Made by a program: the position numbers and the translations under genes | Shown here: piece after piece, positions 11,874-22,595 of the stretch | Layout: every line of letters begins with the position of its first letter | How positions within the stretch are numbered: position 1 is the stretch's first letter | Notes under the pieces: generated by a model | The model's database searches: none | Seen by the model: the letters and a program-made list of their open reading frames with translations, nothing else | What the model was told of the DNA's origin: nothing | NCBI RefSeq assembly: GCF_964355755.1 | Contig: NC_092674.1 | Location: 2,361,001-2,425,000 of the forward strand | DNA length: 64,000 bases | Origin: Antedon mediterranea | Lineage: Eukaryota > Echinodermata > Crinoidea > Comatulida > Antedonidae | Direction: 5' to 3'

Positions 11874-12328
11874 CTCATATATGACCCAACCAAGCAAATA
11901 ATGACAGTAGCAAGATAATATATATAGTGTTAATTGTATTCTGTCAAGACAAACTCAACAAATCTTTCACGGTCCTGCAAATCAAACGTCAATTATTTGT
12001 TTTTTGACTCTCCACACGGCAATACGCCAATAAATGTGATAAGCCGCATGAAAACTAAACAGACGTTGATTTGCCACTGCCGGTTTGGAACCGTGCCAGA
12101 ACAAGTGTGAAAGACCCTGGTCTTGATCAATTACACTCAGCATGCCATGTTTTAAAATAATACAAGCCAAAAATCTCTCTACCCCACCCCCAATTCTTAA
12201 AATTAGAATTCACTGTATACTTTATTTCAGTTTAATTAAAATATACAAATAAAAACATCCTACATTCTCAATCATTTACTTTATGATACAGAATAATATA
12301 TCTGGTATTTTGATGCCTAGTGAATTGC

Positions 12329-12399
12329 ATGCCAAATATGACAGTGATATGATATGATATCACTATGTACAATACAGGATAGTGTAGACAGGGCTTTAT
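12329..12399. mobile_element. Palindromic MITE, family A, copy 11, degenerate
   Basis: Decayed core CCAAATATGACAGTGATATG followed by the right end GATAGTGTAGACAGGGCTTT. Confidence 0.55.
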
Positions 12400-12705
12400 T
12401 GAACAATTTACGTGTCCCAGATTCAGGAATACATTGTTTCTCATTTTCTTAACTACCAAACTGTATAGAGCAGTGGTGTTCAGTGAATTCTACTTCATGT
12501 TTTCCATTATGTTGCAGTCTCAGTTATAGAACAATTGCTGCCCAGCAAACTGAATCTTGTCCCAGATCGTGTTTTTGATTCATGTTTTCCATTCTGTTAA
12601 ACTATACCAAGTATTCTCTGATTGCTGCCCTGCAAACTGAATCCTGTCGTCTCGGATTGAGTTTTTTAATTAGTTTTTTTATTCCCTATTATTGAGTAGT
12701 CTCTG

Positions 12706-15700
12706 TTATAAAGATAACTTCCTTCCCTCAATACTTATTGCTACAGCTTTCTGCACCTTGTTTTTACTCTTACTTTTAGCTTCTTTAAACTTTCTCATGT
12801 GTTTTTCAAGTTTGGTCAGACTTTTCTTTGATGCCTAAAATCGGGAAAAAAAAAATCACAAATGATATAAACACATCAGGCACAGAACATTAATTCTAAA
12901 CAGCCCAGTGATAATTATTCTGAAATTAAATTAATTAATTAATTTTAAATGATAAAGATGAAATCTGTGAGAATTCATATATATTTTGCTAGAAATGAAA
13001 TTTTGAACTCAAACTCAAATAAAATTATTTTATTTATAATTATTAACATTGCTGCTTACCTTTCCCATCTCTGTTTCAATATTCCATCTAGGCCGAACTA
13101 CATAGTCTTTAGTTGAGGGCATTGGCACTCTTGCACGGCCAACAAAACCTTTATCTCCAGGCCTTAAAGCTCTGCAAACAAACAAAGTTAATAATTGATG
13201 CTGGGATCCCAAAGCAAAGTGTCCTTCCGAATAAACAACTGGTTTAAATCAAATTATAGTGAACTTGATTCGTGCTTTAAGGGGTCCGTAAGTCTACACT
13301 ATCAAACTAGTTTGACAAAAAAAGTGTGATGTGCCCAAATATGGTAGGGATATGCTTAAATATGGTAGTATAGGCCGAGCTTTATGTTGACACGGAAATC
13401 AACTCAACCCAACTCAACTGAAAAGAACTAGAAATTGTCGATATTTGGTTGTGCCCGTCAGTTGTGTTCAGTTGCCTGGAGCGCTTATGTCGACACAGTT
13501 GAGTTCTATGTCAACATAAGGCCACCTTTAGATGTCAGCAACCAACAGTGCAACTTTTATAGATAGAAATATAATATATTTTCTTTAAACTTACTTTTCA
13601 TCCTGTGCTAATGCTGAATCAATACTTCTCACTTGTATTTCTCCATCATCGGCAGAACTGAAATTTAAAACAAATTGGTAGTAGTAACAACTAGACTTCT
13701 AATATGCAGTAAATACAATGGTTACACACTCTCATAATGCCATATCACAGTGCAAAGAGCTTTATCAGAATCCACAAGGAAAGCCAAGAGACCAAGAGGA
13801 CAACCCAAACCTACCTGGATAAAAACATGACATGAAAAGAAGAATAAATACTACTTACTGAAGACGTTTCTTTTTGGAAGCTGGCATTTGTGCTAAATCT
13901 CTAGCTTGTCTGTCCTCTTTTGTCATCGACTTGAAATCTGCTTCTACTCCAAATATGGGTCGTGACCACTCATCTACAAATTGACAATGAAATATTTGCA
14001 TTATTTGGTGTATATTAAATTATAGTGAAACTGCATTCTCTATTTAAGGGTTACAACAGTGTACAAAAAAAAGAACATAATTGAGTGTTCTCTTAATTGC
14101 CGAATCATACTGTTTGAGCTTGTCCACAAAACGAATTTCCTTTTGGACCAATACATTTTCTCTAAATAGCGTGTGTTATATATATCAATATATCAATTAA
14201 CTAAATTGTCGTATACAATAAAACCTCTGTTAAGGAAACACATCCAGAACTAAAAGTTTGTCTCTTTATTATGTTGGTAGTAGAGTTCAAATACATATTG
14301 CCATTCATTCACGGGTGAAGTGCCTTCTTAATAGGAGTGTCCCATGCAAAGGTGTGTCCCATGCAGAGGTGTGTCCCAAGGGAGGTGTTTTTTTATCCCG
14401 ATATTCACATTGTTCTTACAAATGATTTTGCGGGCTAATTCTCGTACATGTCTCAGCTCTCTTGGGTGCTTAAACAGTAGCATAATAGCTTTCCCTATTC
14501 CACTTGTCTTCAATACGTGTTGGTCTACATTTGGCATCTACAGAACAAAATATCAAACTTACTCATATTTTTAAAATAGTGGTGGAATTAAAAAAAAAAA
14601 ACATGCAAAGATGGTAAAAAATTGTATTATTGGCAAATGTGCATTTATTGGCCAATAAGTAATTTAAATAACTCGCCAGTCAAATTTATTCCATAGTTAA
14701 ATATGAGAATTTAGTACACAGGATCAGTCAAGCATGAATTTAGTACACATGATCAGTCAAGCATGAATTTAGTACACATGATCATTCAAGCATGGATTTA
14801 GTACACAAGATCAGTCAAGTGTGAAGTTAGTACATAGTTACTAACCTGTATAAGAGCTTTGAGTAAACCTTCTCGAATATGAAAGTGAGGCAGACTTTTA
14901 TCGGGTAACGGTGCCAGCCATTCTTTAATTGCATGTAAAATTCCATTGTCAAGAAATGCTATATGCAGATCAGTTCTAAAAAAAACACATTCATTTGAAA
15001 TTGTCTATATATCCATTTAAAATTTAAGAGGATAATTAACATGATTTGATTTGAATTTATTAAGAAAATTGATAAACATAAATTACATTTATAAAAGATT
15101 TTCCAGGATAGCCCAAAAACGTATTAGCTTATTGCCATTGGGATCCTTTACATATTACTATACATTAATATGATACACTAATGTTATACTGTACTGTCAA
15201 GTCTTACCTATAATGAATAAATACTTACTTATTTAAATGACGTAAAACTGTAGGAAGGAGAGCTAACTTAGTTGTAGCTGCCTTTTTATTTTCATTTAAT
15301 CTTCGGTCCTCCTAAAAAAAAAACCAATTTAATGATGAAAATTATAGATTTAACATTAAAAGGGTGTGGGAGGAGTAATATAGTCAATTTATGAATAATT
15401 GTACATGAATAGTGATTGATAATGAGGTGTTTAGCCAGAATAATAATGAAAAGTATTGTTGCTTATATGTGTTTTTACCTTGGCAGCTTCGAGCATTTGT
15501 TTTATCATGGCATCAATGATGTCATCATTATCATTGATGACATCATCATGTATTCTTTTCCTTCTTCGTGATTGATTCTCTTTTTTTTTTCGTTCCATCA
15601 TCAGATCAAAATCAGAAACAAATGAGCTAAAAATAAATAAATTATGCATAAAAAAACACATACATTAATGTAAAATACTAGTGTAAAAATACTTATAACA

Positions 15701-18700
15701 ATTTCACACAACTTACGATCCTCCATCGCTAGGCTTGTCATCATCAGATGAGTCACCTGCAGCTGCTAAAGCTGTTGCATCCTCAGTGTCTTGCTGAGTC
15801 TCCTCCTCAACATCAAGACCTGGGGCTAGTCCTTCATCCTCATCATCATCGTCACTATCAATAATTGCTATTAAGAAAGTATTAATTAAATATTTATGAA
15901 ATATTAGAGTTGACGAAATGTAAACAAATTTTAATTTCTAATTATGTATTTAAAATATTTCATTTTTATCAATACAATCAGGACAAAAAAAAAGTGAACC
16001 TGGTATACTATATATTTATAAATTGAATAATTTAAAAATTATATTTTACAATAGAAATAGAAAAAACTTAAAGAACTAGCCAATGAAAGATCAGACTGGA
16101 AGAAACTAATAAAAGAGATTTACGGAGCAGCCCAAGCGGAAATGTCGGCAGACTTTTCAGCGGAAAGGCAGTAATAATAATAATAATAGAAATAGAAATT
16201 CTAACCTGCTTTTTTCTTCACTGGAGCTGATTCAATTTCTGCATCACCAAAACCCTAAAAATCAAGTTCATAAAATTGTTTACTTCCAAATATTGTACTT
16301 ATTCAGTACGCAGACCAGAAATACATGTTGGATAAATATTCCCAAGGTTTTACCTCAAAATCACCTTCCTCCTCATCACTTGAACCAAAAATATCAGCAA
16401 TAAGTTCTCTCTCACCTTCTTCCCTGAAAAAGAGTCAACATGAAAGGATAATAATAATAATAATTGATAATAATAATTATAAATAAATAAGGGAGTCAGT
16501 TTCTCTCTGTAAAAGAATAACTAAATAGAATAATAATACACAACCAAATACAGTAGAGCTAGCAAAACAGAGTTGGAGGAGCAGAGTCTTCACATATGAA
16601 GTTGGCTCCTAATACGAAGAAGAAGAGAAGAAGAAGAAGAAGAGGATGTGTAATTGCTATCTTTATATTATTATTATTATTATATCTATGCATCTGAATA
16701 TATATGGCCCAATCCCGTCTAGACAGAGGATGACCTTAGATCCAAAGTTTAACTAAATATAACTGTGTGATAAAGTTGTATTAATATGTACTACTTACTT
16801 TTCTTCATCACTTTCATCACCACTATCATCTTTTATTCGCTGTCCAATTTGTTGTTCTTCAAATCCAAAAAAAAATAAATATATATATATATACAGAACA
16901 CATTAAATATTACCTATTTCCAGTTTAGTAGTAACATTTTCATTTTTGTTAATCCAATAAGTACAAAAAAGACTTGCTTATAGTTACAAACTGACTTGAA
17001 AGAATTACCTCTCACTGGCTTTGCTAAATATATCAATACATTTTAGATTTTCTTCATATTTATAAATTATTTGGAAAAGTTTTATCTTTTAAAAACTATA
17101 ATTACCATTAATTAAAGTGTCTTGTTCGCCTTCCTCTTCAACGTCCTTGATGTCTTCTTTCTCATCATCATACACTGGTGATGGCACAGCGCCTTCTGCC
17201 ATTATTTCCTCTTTATTTTGATTATCACCATCTGCAACTTCTTCTAATCCTTCCTCTCTTTTCTCTTCACGTTCTTCTATCACTTGATCTCCCTGTATAT
17301 CTTGTTCCATATCTTGTTCCATTTCATCCACTGGAGACATTGGTGTTTCAAGTTCATTCGCATCATCCGCCGTCATCGTCAAATCTTCTTCTACTTCTTC
17401 ATTAACTGCTTCTTTCTCATAAGATTCATCAGCTTCTTCATTTATGTCTAAATGTTCAACTTTTTCTGGATCATATTCATCCTCAACATTTTCACCTTCT
17501 TCCTCAATTTCTGCAGTCTGCTGTTCTTCTTCTACAGTTTCATCTACATATTGCTCTCCACTTTCTTCAAGTTCTTCTTCTTCATATTCCTGCTGTTCTT
17601 CTTGCTCCCTATCTTCTACTACTTCATCTTCCTCATAAACTTCACCAGCTTCCCCTTGTTCCTGGATTTCTTCTTGTTCTTCCTGTTCAAATTCTTCACC
17701 AGATTCAATTTGTTCATATTCTTGATTGCTAGCGTACCTAACTTCTTTATCGTCTCCATTATCTTCTCCATCAACATATTCCTGTTCTTCTTCCCCTTCT
17801 TCAATTTCTCCTTCTTCTTCCTCTGCTACTGCTTCATTTTCTCCTTCATATTCATCCCCGCTTCTTAAACCGTCTTCATTTTCTGCAACAGCTTCCTCCT
17901 CTTGTTCACCATCACTAACAACTTCTTCTACATCACTCACAACCTCTCCATCATCTACATCATTTTCTTCTTCTTCCTCATGTACCTCTCCCTCCTCCTC
18001 ATCAGCATCTTCTTCCAGAACTAATCCTTCTTCATCTTGAACTTCTCCTTCTTCTTCATCAACCTCTCCTTCCTCGTGAATCTCTCCTTCATCTTGAACT
18101 TCTCCTTCTTCCTCTTGAATCTCTTCTTCCTCCTGATCCTCTTCTTCTTCTTCGTCATTGTCTTCCTGAATCTCTCCTTCATTTTCTTCAACCTCTTCCA
18201 CTCCAACTTCATTTTCTTCACCTACAGGATCATTATCTGATCCTGCTTCAACTTCTGATAAGCATTCTCCTTCCTGGATGTGAAAAAAAGGTTTTTTTAG
18301 GAAATATAAATTTGTATAACAAGGCAGCTTTACACTTTGATATTAATTATTGTAATAAATAAAGTACCTCTACATCCTCCTGAATTTCGCCATCACTTCG
18401 TTCATCCATAACTGGTGTGCCACCTCCATCATCACTACCTTTTTATTTATAAAAGTGTAAAATAAAGTGTTACTGTGAATACAATTACAAATTAAAAAGG
18501 AGTAAATAATTAATTTAAATCCTTTTAAACCTTTTTAAATTAAGTTTTAATTATTAATATTATCCACAGACAGCCAGCTACTAAAAATAAGGCATGAGTT
18601 AAACAAAGTTAGTTGGCGATGTTGATGTTCTAAATGGCAAATATATATAGAGGCCTAGCTGATTTTTCCACATGTGATGCGACTTGGCCAGTACAGAGGC

Positions 18701-18882
18701 CTGATTTACTGGTCCTGGTCTGCTGCTGAATGGATGGTGGGCCTAGTGTAGTAGGTAGGCTAGCTAGCAGCAGCATTGTTGCAGCGCTGAAGTTTGGAAG
18801 CTTTTCCCCCATGCTTTTTTCACATAAATTTTATTATAACTTATTCTAAATTCTTATTTAACTTACTATATTCCTCAGACAT
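12706..18882 (-). CDS. IWS1: IWS1, Spt6-interacting transcription elongation factor
   Basis: Nuclear scaffold that binds SPT6 and couples elongating Pol II to histone methylation and mRNA export. Fifteen phased exons: 18867-18882, 18368-18438, 17106-18273, 16799-16856, 16354-16423, 16206-16254, 15717-15867, 15479-15626, 15229-15311, 14846-14975, 14420-14537, 13859-13973, 13595-13657, 13060-13171 and 12706-12834, giving 826 aa (human 819). Residues 1 to about 420 are almost wholly acidic. [13 protein letters not shown] lies at about 450. The TFIIS N-terminal (TND/LW) domain occupies about 530-700 and includes [20 protein letters not shown] and [16 protein letters not shown]. The conserved C-terminus has [38 protein letters not shown] and [10 protein letters not shown]. 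The start ATG sits in a 16-bp coding exon. The acceptor of the 16799-16856 exon (TTTGAAG) is weak in pyrimidines, the least certain junction. Confidence 0.97.
13288..13384. mobile_element. Palindromic MITE, family A, copy 12, partial
   Basis: Left arm AGTCTACACTATCAAACTAG is complete; the element stops in the core and resumes with a short GGCCGAGCTTTA end. It directly abuts another hairpin element on its right. Confidence 0.75.
13382..13523. mobile_element. Hairpin element with CTTATGTTGACA-type ends
   Basis: The left end TTATGTTGACACGGAAATCA (13382 onward) pairs with TATGTCAACATAAGGCC at the right; both arms carry AACTCAAC / GTTGAGTT. It is a distinct palindromic family inserted against a family A copy inside an IWS1 intron. 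Confidence 0.65.
14708..14832. repeat. Tandem repeat, about 29-bp unit, four to five copies
   Basis: Unit built on GATCAGTCAAGCATGAATTT followed by AGTACACA, in an IWS1 intron just before the exon at 14846-14975. Copies differ by a few substitutions. Confidence 0.85.
16060..16195 (+). mobile_element. 3' end of a non-LTR retrotransposon with (TAA)n tail
   Basis: On the plus strand, antisense to IWS1, an open stretch ends [15 protein letters not shown] then [18 protein letters not shown] and a stop that merges into a TAA microsatellite. Many LINE ORF2 proteins end with a (A/L)xxRxxW motif of this kind and have microsatellite tails. The copy is severely 5'-truncated. The clade cannot be assigned from this much sequence. 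Confidence 0.6.
16440..16690. repeat. Simple-sequence-rich intron block
   Basis: (TAA)n at about 16450-16485, (GAA)n at about 16614-16642 and (TTA)n at about 16668-16683 in IWS1 introns. A short sequence between them may be a second retroposon remnant, but I cannot support that. Confidence 0.6.
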
Positions 18883-19173
18883 AATCAAGAAAGCAGTTTT
18901 TTAGACTATACTACCGTCAGAAACAGAACTTTAATGAACAAAAATATTGCTATCAAAAAACTTGAACTATGACATAACCACGGTAGTTTTGTGAAAAATC
19001 TATTTTGATACAACATAAAATAAAATAAATATTAGTTTTAACATTTAATAAATATTTTAAAACTTAAAATGATTTTATATAGCAATTAAATTTGCATATT
19101 ACAATGTTTATACTGCCATATATAATGTTAAAAAAACTAATTTCTGCAGGTAGTGTGTAGGCCTACATACAAA
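18883..19173. promoter_or_regulatory. Bidirectional promoter between IWS1 and EMC5
   Basis: Only 291 bp separate the IWS1 start codon (minus strand) from the EMC5 start codon (plus strand), so both transcription start regions must share this interval unless there are upstream non-coding exons. The interval is AT-rich, with no obvious CpG island or TATA box in good position. Confidence 0.6.
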
Positions 19174-20532
19174 ATGGCGTCGTTCCATCACTTTTTAGCG
19201 TTCGTCGGGATAATTAGTTTAACACATTCTGCTTATTCAGCAGCACAACGTTAGTATTTATATAAACACAAAAAGAAAGACTATTTATAATTTATAATAA
19301 ATGATATTTTCAATAGTTCTGCGCCATAAGTTTACTTTCTATATAGCAAGTTAAATGTGTTAGGCCTAGCTAGCTAGTAGGCTAGGCCCGGCCTAGCTAG
19401 GCTAGCTAGCTAGTCCCAAACTGGTGGTGGCGGCGAGAGGAGTTTACCGCAGGACGCAGCTAGAGGGATAGGCGGCATAGCCTAGACCAAACTGTACAAT
19501 TGACTGTAATAAAATAAAATGTTAATTTAATTCAGTATACGGTATGCTTTCATTGGTTTGTGTTGCGCATAATGCCATCCCAATATTCAATAAGTAAATA
19601 TGGTTATTTAATTTATTGTTTCTACTGTACCCCAACCAAGAACTAACATGTAGGCCTAGGCCTAATATTAATTAATAATAATATTTATTTTTCTTTCATT
19701 TCAGATAGGACATATTTGAGACTTACAGAACAAGAATTTACAAACTTACCTGCCGATGTAAGTGTGAATGCATGTGCTGCTATTGGATACACGATTTTCG
19801 TGAGCTACTCTAAAATAAGACTTCTCTCCATGATTTCTTCCGTATCATGAAAATTGATTTCTTTTTAGTGATTTATAAAAAAGGGTTGCAGTAAAACTGC
19901 TTGATTTTAGAACAATTTAGAATTAGTGACTTTAAAGTGTTATTTTTGTAAATAATTTTGTAATTATTTAATTGGCTTGTGTTATTTAATTAAATTAGTT
20001 GTTCTTTTAAATTTTATTCATTTTACTTGATAATGACCCCATAATGGAGTCGAAACGTCGTTCTTTTTTAAGCGTTATTTTTCTATTATGAATTTTTTAA
20101 ATACTAAAAAATAAATACTTTTATTTTTACAGATAATATTGCAATGTTTAATCAGTTTGTTCCTGACAGCGTATGGAATATTACACATTGCAGGAAAGTA
20201 CAAAAGTATACGAATTTCAGATGATATGGAAAAAAAGTAAGTGGGTGCAAATATAAAATATATGCATTCAATATGTTTTTGTTTTGTTGTTCTGTTGATA
20301 AATGAATTAATTTTGGTTAATGAAATGATTCAGCTTTAATAGAATAGATGAAGAATTGATGAGGTATATTTCCTACTATAAAACATAATTTCTTTATTAT
20401 TTCAATAATTTGTTTTTTTATAGATCATTTGAGACTGTAGGCAACTGTCCATCTTTTTACATATTCAGACACAGAGGCAAAGTATTATTTGGAAATGGAC
20501 CTTATTCTAAAAATGCCGACCATAGAACATAA
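19174..20532 (+). CDS. MMGT1: ER membrane protein complex subunit 5 (membrane magnesium transporter 1)
   Basis: Small core subunit of the EMC insertase, which places tail-anchored and multipass proteins in the ER membrane; first described as a Mg2+ transporter. Four exons in phase: 19174-19249, 19705-19757, 20133-20236 and 20424-20532, giving 113 residues. Transmembrane helix 1 is at about 5-24 (ending SAYSAAQHRTYLRLTE, matching SAAQHRSYMRLTE of vertebrates). Helix 2 is at about 45-63 (CLISLFLTAYGILHIAG). The cytosolic tail has KKSFETVGNCPSFYIF and HRGKVLF, the family signature (NHPSFYVFNHRGRVLF in vertebrates). The C-terminus is shorter than in human (131 aa) because it lacks the Ser-rich tail. 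It is divergent from IWS1 and convergent with WDR53. Confidence 0.96.
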
Positions 20533-20867
20533 ACGGAAGAGTTCAAAATAACAAAGGGCAGGAAACATGGAGAAATCTATTTGTACTGTAATATAAACAA
20601 GAAGTATGGATAAGACCTTTTGGACCTCAAGAAAAGTCTGGTACTGAGATAGTTTTCAGCTTTCAAAGATTTCGGTATTGGAAGAGTTGACTGTGCTAAA
20701 TTTTGAATCGCCAAAATATTAATGATTAATGCTTAGTGGTCTTGTGTTTTCATTACCTCGGACATTATACAGTGTAGAATAAAATAATATGAAAAACAGA
20801 CTGCAAAATATTTGTCATAATTTAATATTCCAATTTTGTATGTCTGAATTAGTTAATATTTCTATGA

Positions 20868-20873
20868 AATAAA
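20868..20873 (+). promoter_or_regulatory. Poly(A) signal of EMC5
   Basis: AATAAA about 340 bp after the EMC5 stop, followed by a T-rich stretch. On the opposite strand TTTATT at 20896-20901 and 20911-20916 gives AATAAA hexamers that could serve WDR53, so the two 3' ends probably meet or overlap here. Confidence 0.45.
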
Positions 20874-20950
20874 ATACTGTATAAAAATTAGATTGTTTAT
20901 TTGTTCTCCTTTTATTTAGCTTCTATTTTGGAAAATACTTTTTTGCTTGC

Positions 20951-21204
20951 TAAAGCTCTGTCTACACTATCAAACTTTATGTGACCAAAAAAAAAAGTGA
21001 TGTTCCCATATGGATATGTCATATCACTACCATATTTGTGCATATTATCACTACCATATTTGAGATAGTGTAGACAGGACAGTCAAACGAGTTTGATAGT
21101 GTATCACTACTACTGTATATTTGGGTATAGCACTACCATATTTGAGAACATCACAGTTTTTTGTAAAACTAGTTTGATAGCGTAGTAGACTGACAAAGCT
21201 TTAA
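20951..21204. mobile_element. Palindromic MITE, family A, copy 13, internally duplicated
   Basis: Begins TAAAGCTCTGTCTACACTAT and ends GACAAAGCTTTA. An extra internal terminus-like block (GATAGTGTAGACAGG, about 21062-21076) shows a partial tandem or nested copy. It lies between the EMC5 and WDR53 stops, probably inside the WDR53 3' UTR. Confidence 0.8.
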
Positions 21205-21268
21205 GCCAAGAAATATTAAATTTCCAGGATGCACCACATTAAACTGATTTACTGTAACTGCTTCAATA

Positions 21269-22342
21269 TCATTCTTGAGGTGAAATGTGCTTTGATATAT
21301 CATACAGACTGATCAATTCTGATTGGTCAGCTACATAAACAATTGTCTTACCACCAACATCTGCTGATGTCATGTGATTTATCTTGCTGCCGTGCTCAAT
21401 CGCTGCCACCGGAGATTTTACAGAATCACTGACTGAATCCGGTACATTTTGATCTGATTTTCCTTCCCTCTCTTCTTTAACTCTTTTCTTTTTATGTTGT
21501 ACTTTTGTGTTTTGTTTGTTCCCTTCCCACAATAAAACCTTTCCATCATTTCCACCAGATATCACCATTTCTTTCATCCCAACCTGGAGTATTTTAACTT
21601 TAGACACACCTCTTGTGTGATTTTTAAGGTCAAAAAGTGGTTCAAACTTCCCTCTTCCAACCAACTTCACTACTTGCACCTTTCCATTTTCAAGACCACA
21701 TATAATCTTAGATCCGTCATTACTAACATCCATTGAATGAATGAGAGGAGGGTTCACCATATACATCCCAGAAGGTATTTCACCATCCTCTCCAGATGGG
21801 CACTCACGCATATCGAATGAGCTGAGGTTACGACCTTTCATAAAATCCCAGGAGTTGACAATGCAATCCAGACCTGCAGACAGGAGTTCGCAGCCTTTCG
21901 TTGGGTGAAACTTTACTGATGAACATATGTACTTATGGCGTTGCAGAGTCTTAAATAATCGCATCTCTCTCAAGTCCACCACCTTTATATCACCGGAGTC
22001 ATCGCAAGTTGCAATAAATGTCTCTTTGGAGTTAATGCTAACTTCATTAATTTCTTCGGAATTAAATTCTTTACAATTTTGAACATGGTTAAAATCGCGA
22101 ATATCCAATAAACAGAGTTTGTTTCCACTTGAGGTGTATATTATATTTGGGTCTGAAGGCGTGAAACAAATACTTGTGACATCATCGTCAAGCTTTAATT
22201 TTGATTTCACCTTTCCTTCGTCTGACCAAAGACAAATCTGATGATCCTCACCGCCAGATGATAATGTGTCGTTTTTATTGTGTTCAAGACAGATAATAGA
22301 ATCTGTGTGAACTCCTTCAGACCACTTGGTTAGTAAAGTCAT
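21269..22342 (-). CDS. WDR53: WD repeat-containing protein 53
   Basis: WD40 beta-propeller protein; vertebrate WDR53 is reported as a DDB1/CUL4-associated factor. One uninterrupted coding exon of 357 residues (human 358). Family-specific stretches seen in order: DDDVTSICFTPSDPN, LLDIRDF, SEEINEVSINSKE, ATCDDSGDIKVVDLRE, RHKYICSSVKFHP, GLDCIVNSWDF, ISGGNDGKVLLWEGN, a Lys-rich insert (KKKRVKEEREGK), and IEHGSKINHM with YVADQSELISLYDIS at the end. The ATG at 22342 starts MTLLTKWSEGVHTD; further upstream in frame is an intron, with acceptor TTTTTTTCCATAG ending at 22359, so a 5' non-coding exon is likely upstream. The gene is tail to tail with EMC5. Identity is strong; molecular function is by family only. 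Confidence 0.94.
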   Translation of the reverse strand: MTLLTKWSEGVHTDSIICLEHNKNDTLSSGGEDHQICLWSDEGKVKSKLKLDDDVTSICFTPSDPNIIYTSSGNKLCLLDIRDFNHVQNCKEFNSEEINEVSINSKETFIATCDDSGDIKVVDLREMRLFKTLQRHKYICSSVKFHPTKGCELLSAGLDCIVNSWDFMKGRNLSSFDMRECPSGEDGEIPSGMYMVNPPLIHSMDVSNDGSKIICGLENGKVQVVKLVGRGKFEPLFDLKNHTRGVSKVKILQVGMKEMVISGGNDGKVLLWEGNKQNTKVQHKKKRVKEEREGKSDQNVPDSVSDSVKSPVAAIEHGSKINHMTSADVGGKTIVYVADQSELISLYDISKHISPQE

Positions 22343-22595
22343 TATAACATCTGCTAATCTATGGAAAAAAAATGATTTCTGATTTATATATATTATTTTA
22401 AAACACAATTACCGTACAATCCTTAAATCTTGTAATTTTAATTCTACTATGCAGTATAATGTACAGCCTTACACAACATGTATGATGCTGTTTATAAACT
22501 CCAAACCTCTAATGTTTATTTTGAATCATTATCAGGTGTGTTTAGATGCAAAAAAGTTTTGCAGAATTTGTATCTCAACCCTCACACCACCACCA

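Larger units (their letters stand above)
11024..12705. other. Convergent 3' region of CCNB3 and IWS1
   Basis: AT-rich 3' UTR sequence of CCNB3 follows its stop, with AATAAA at 11636-11641 as the best poly(A) signal. Two degenerate family A MITE pieces lie at 11818-11873 and 12329-12399. An imperfect direct duplication at about 12535-12660 repeats GCTGCCC(A/T)GCAAACTGAATC. No further gene is seen. Confidence 0.6.

Noticed and set aside
17178-18240. Several plus-strand and shifted-frame open frames rich in Ser, Phe or Lys
   Set aside because: They are the other-frame and antisense shadows of the GAA/GAG-rich IWS1 acidic exon.
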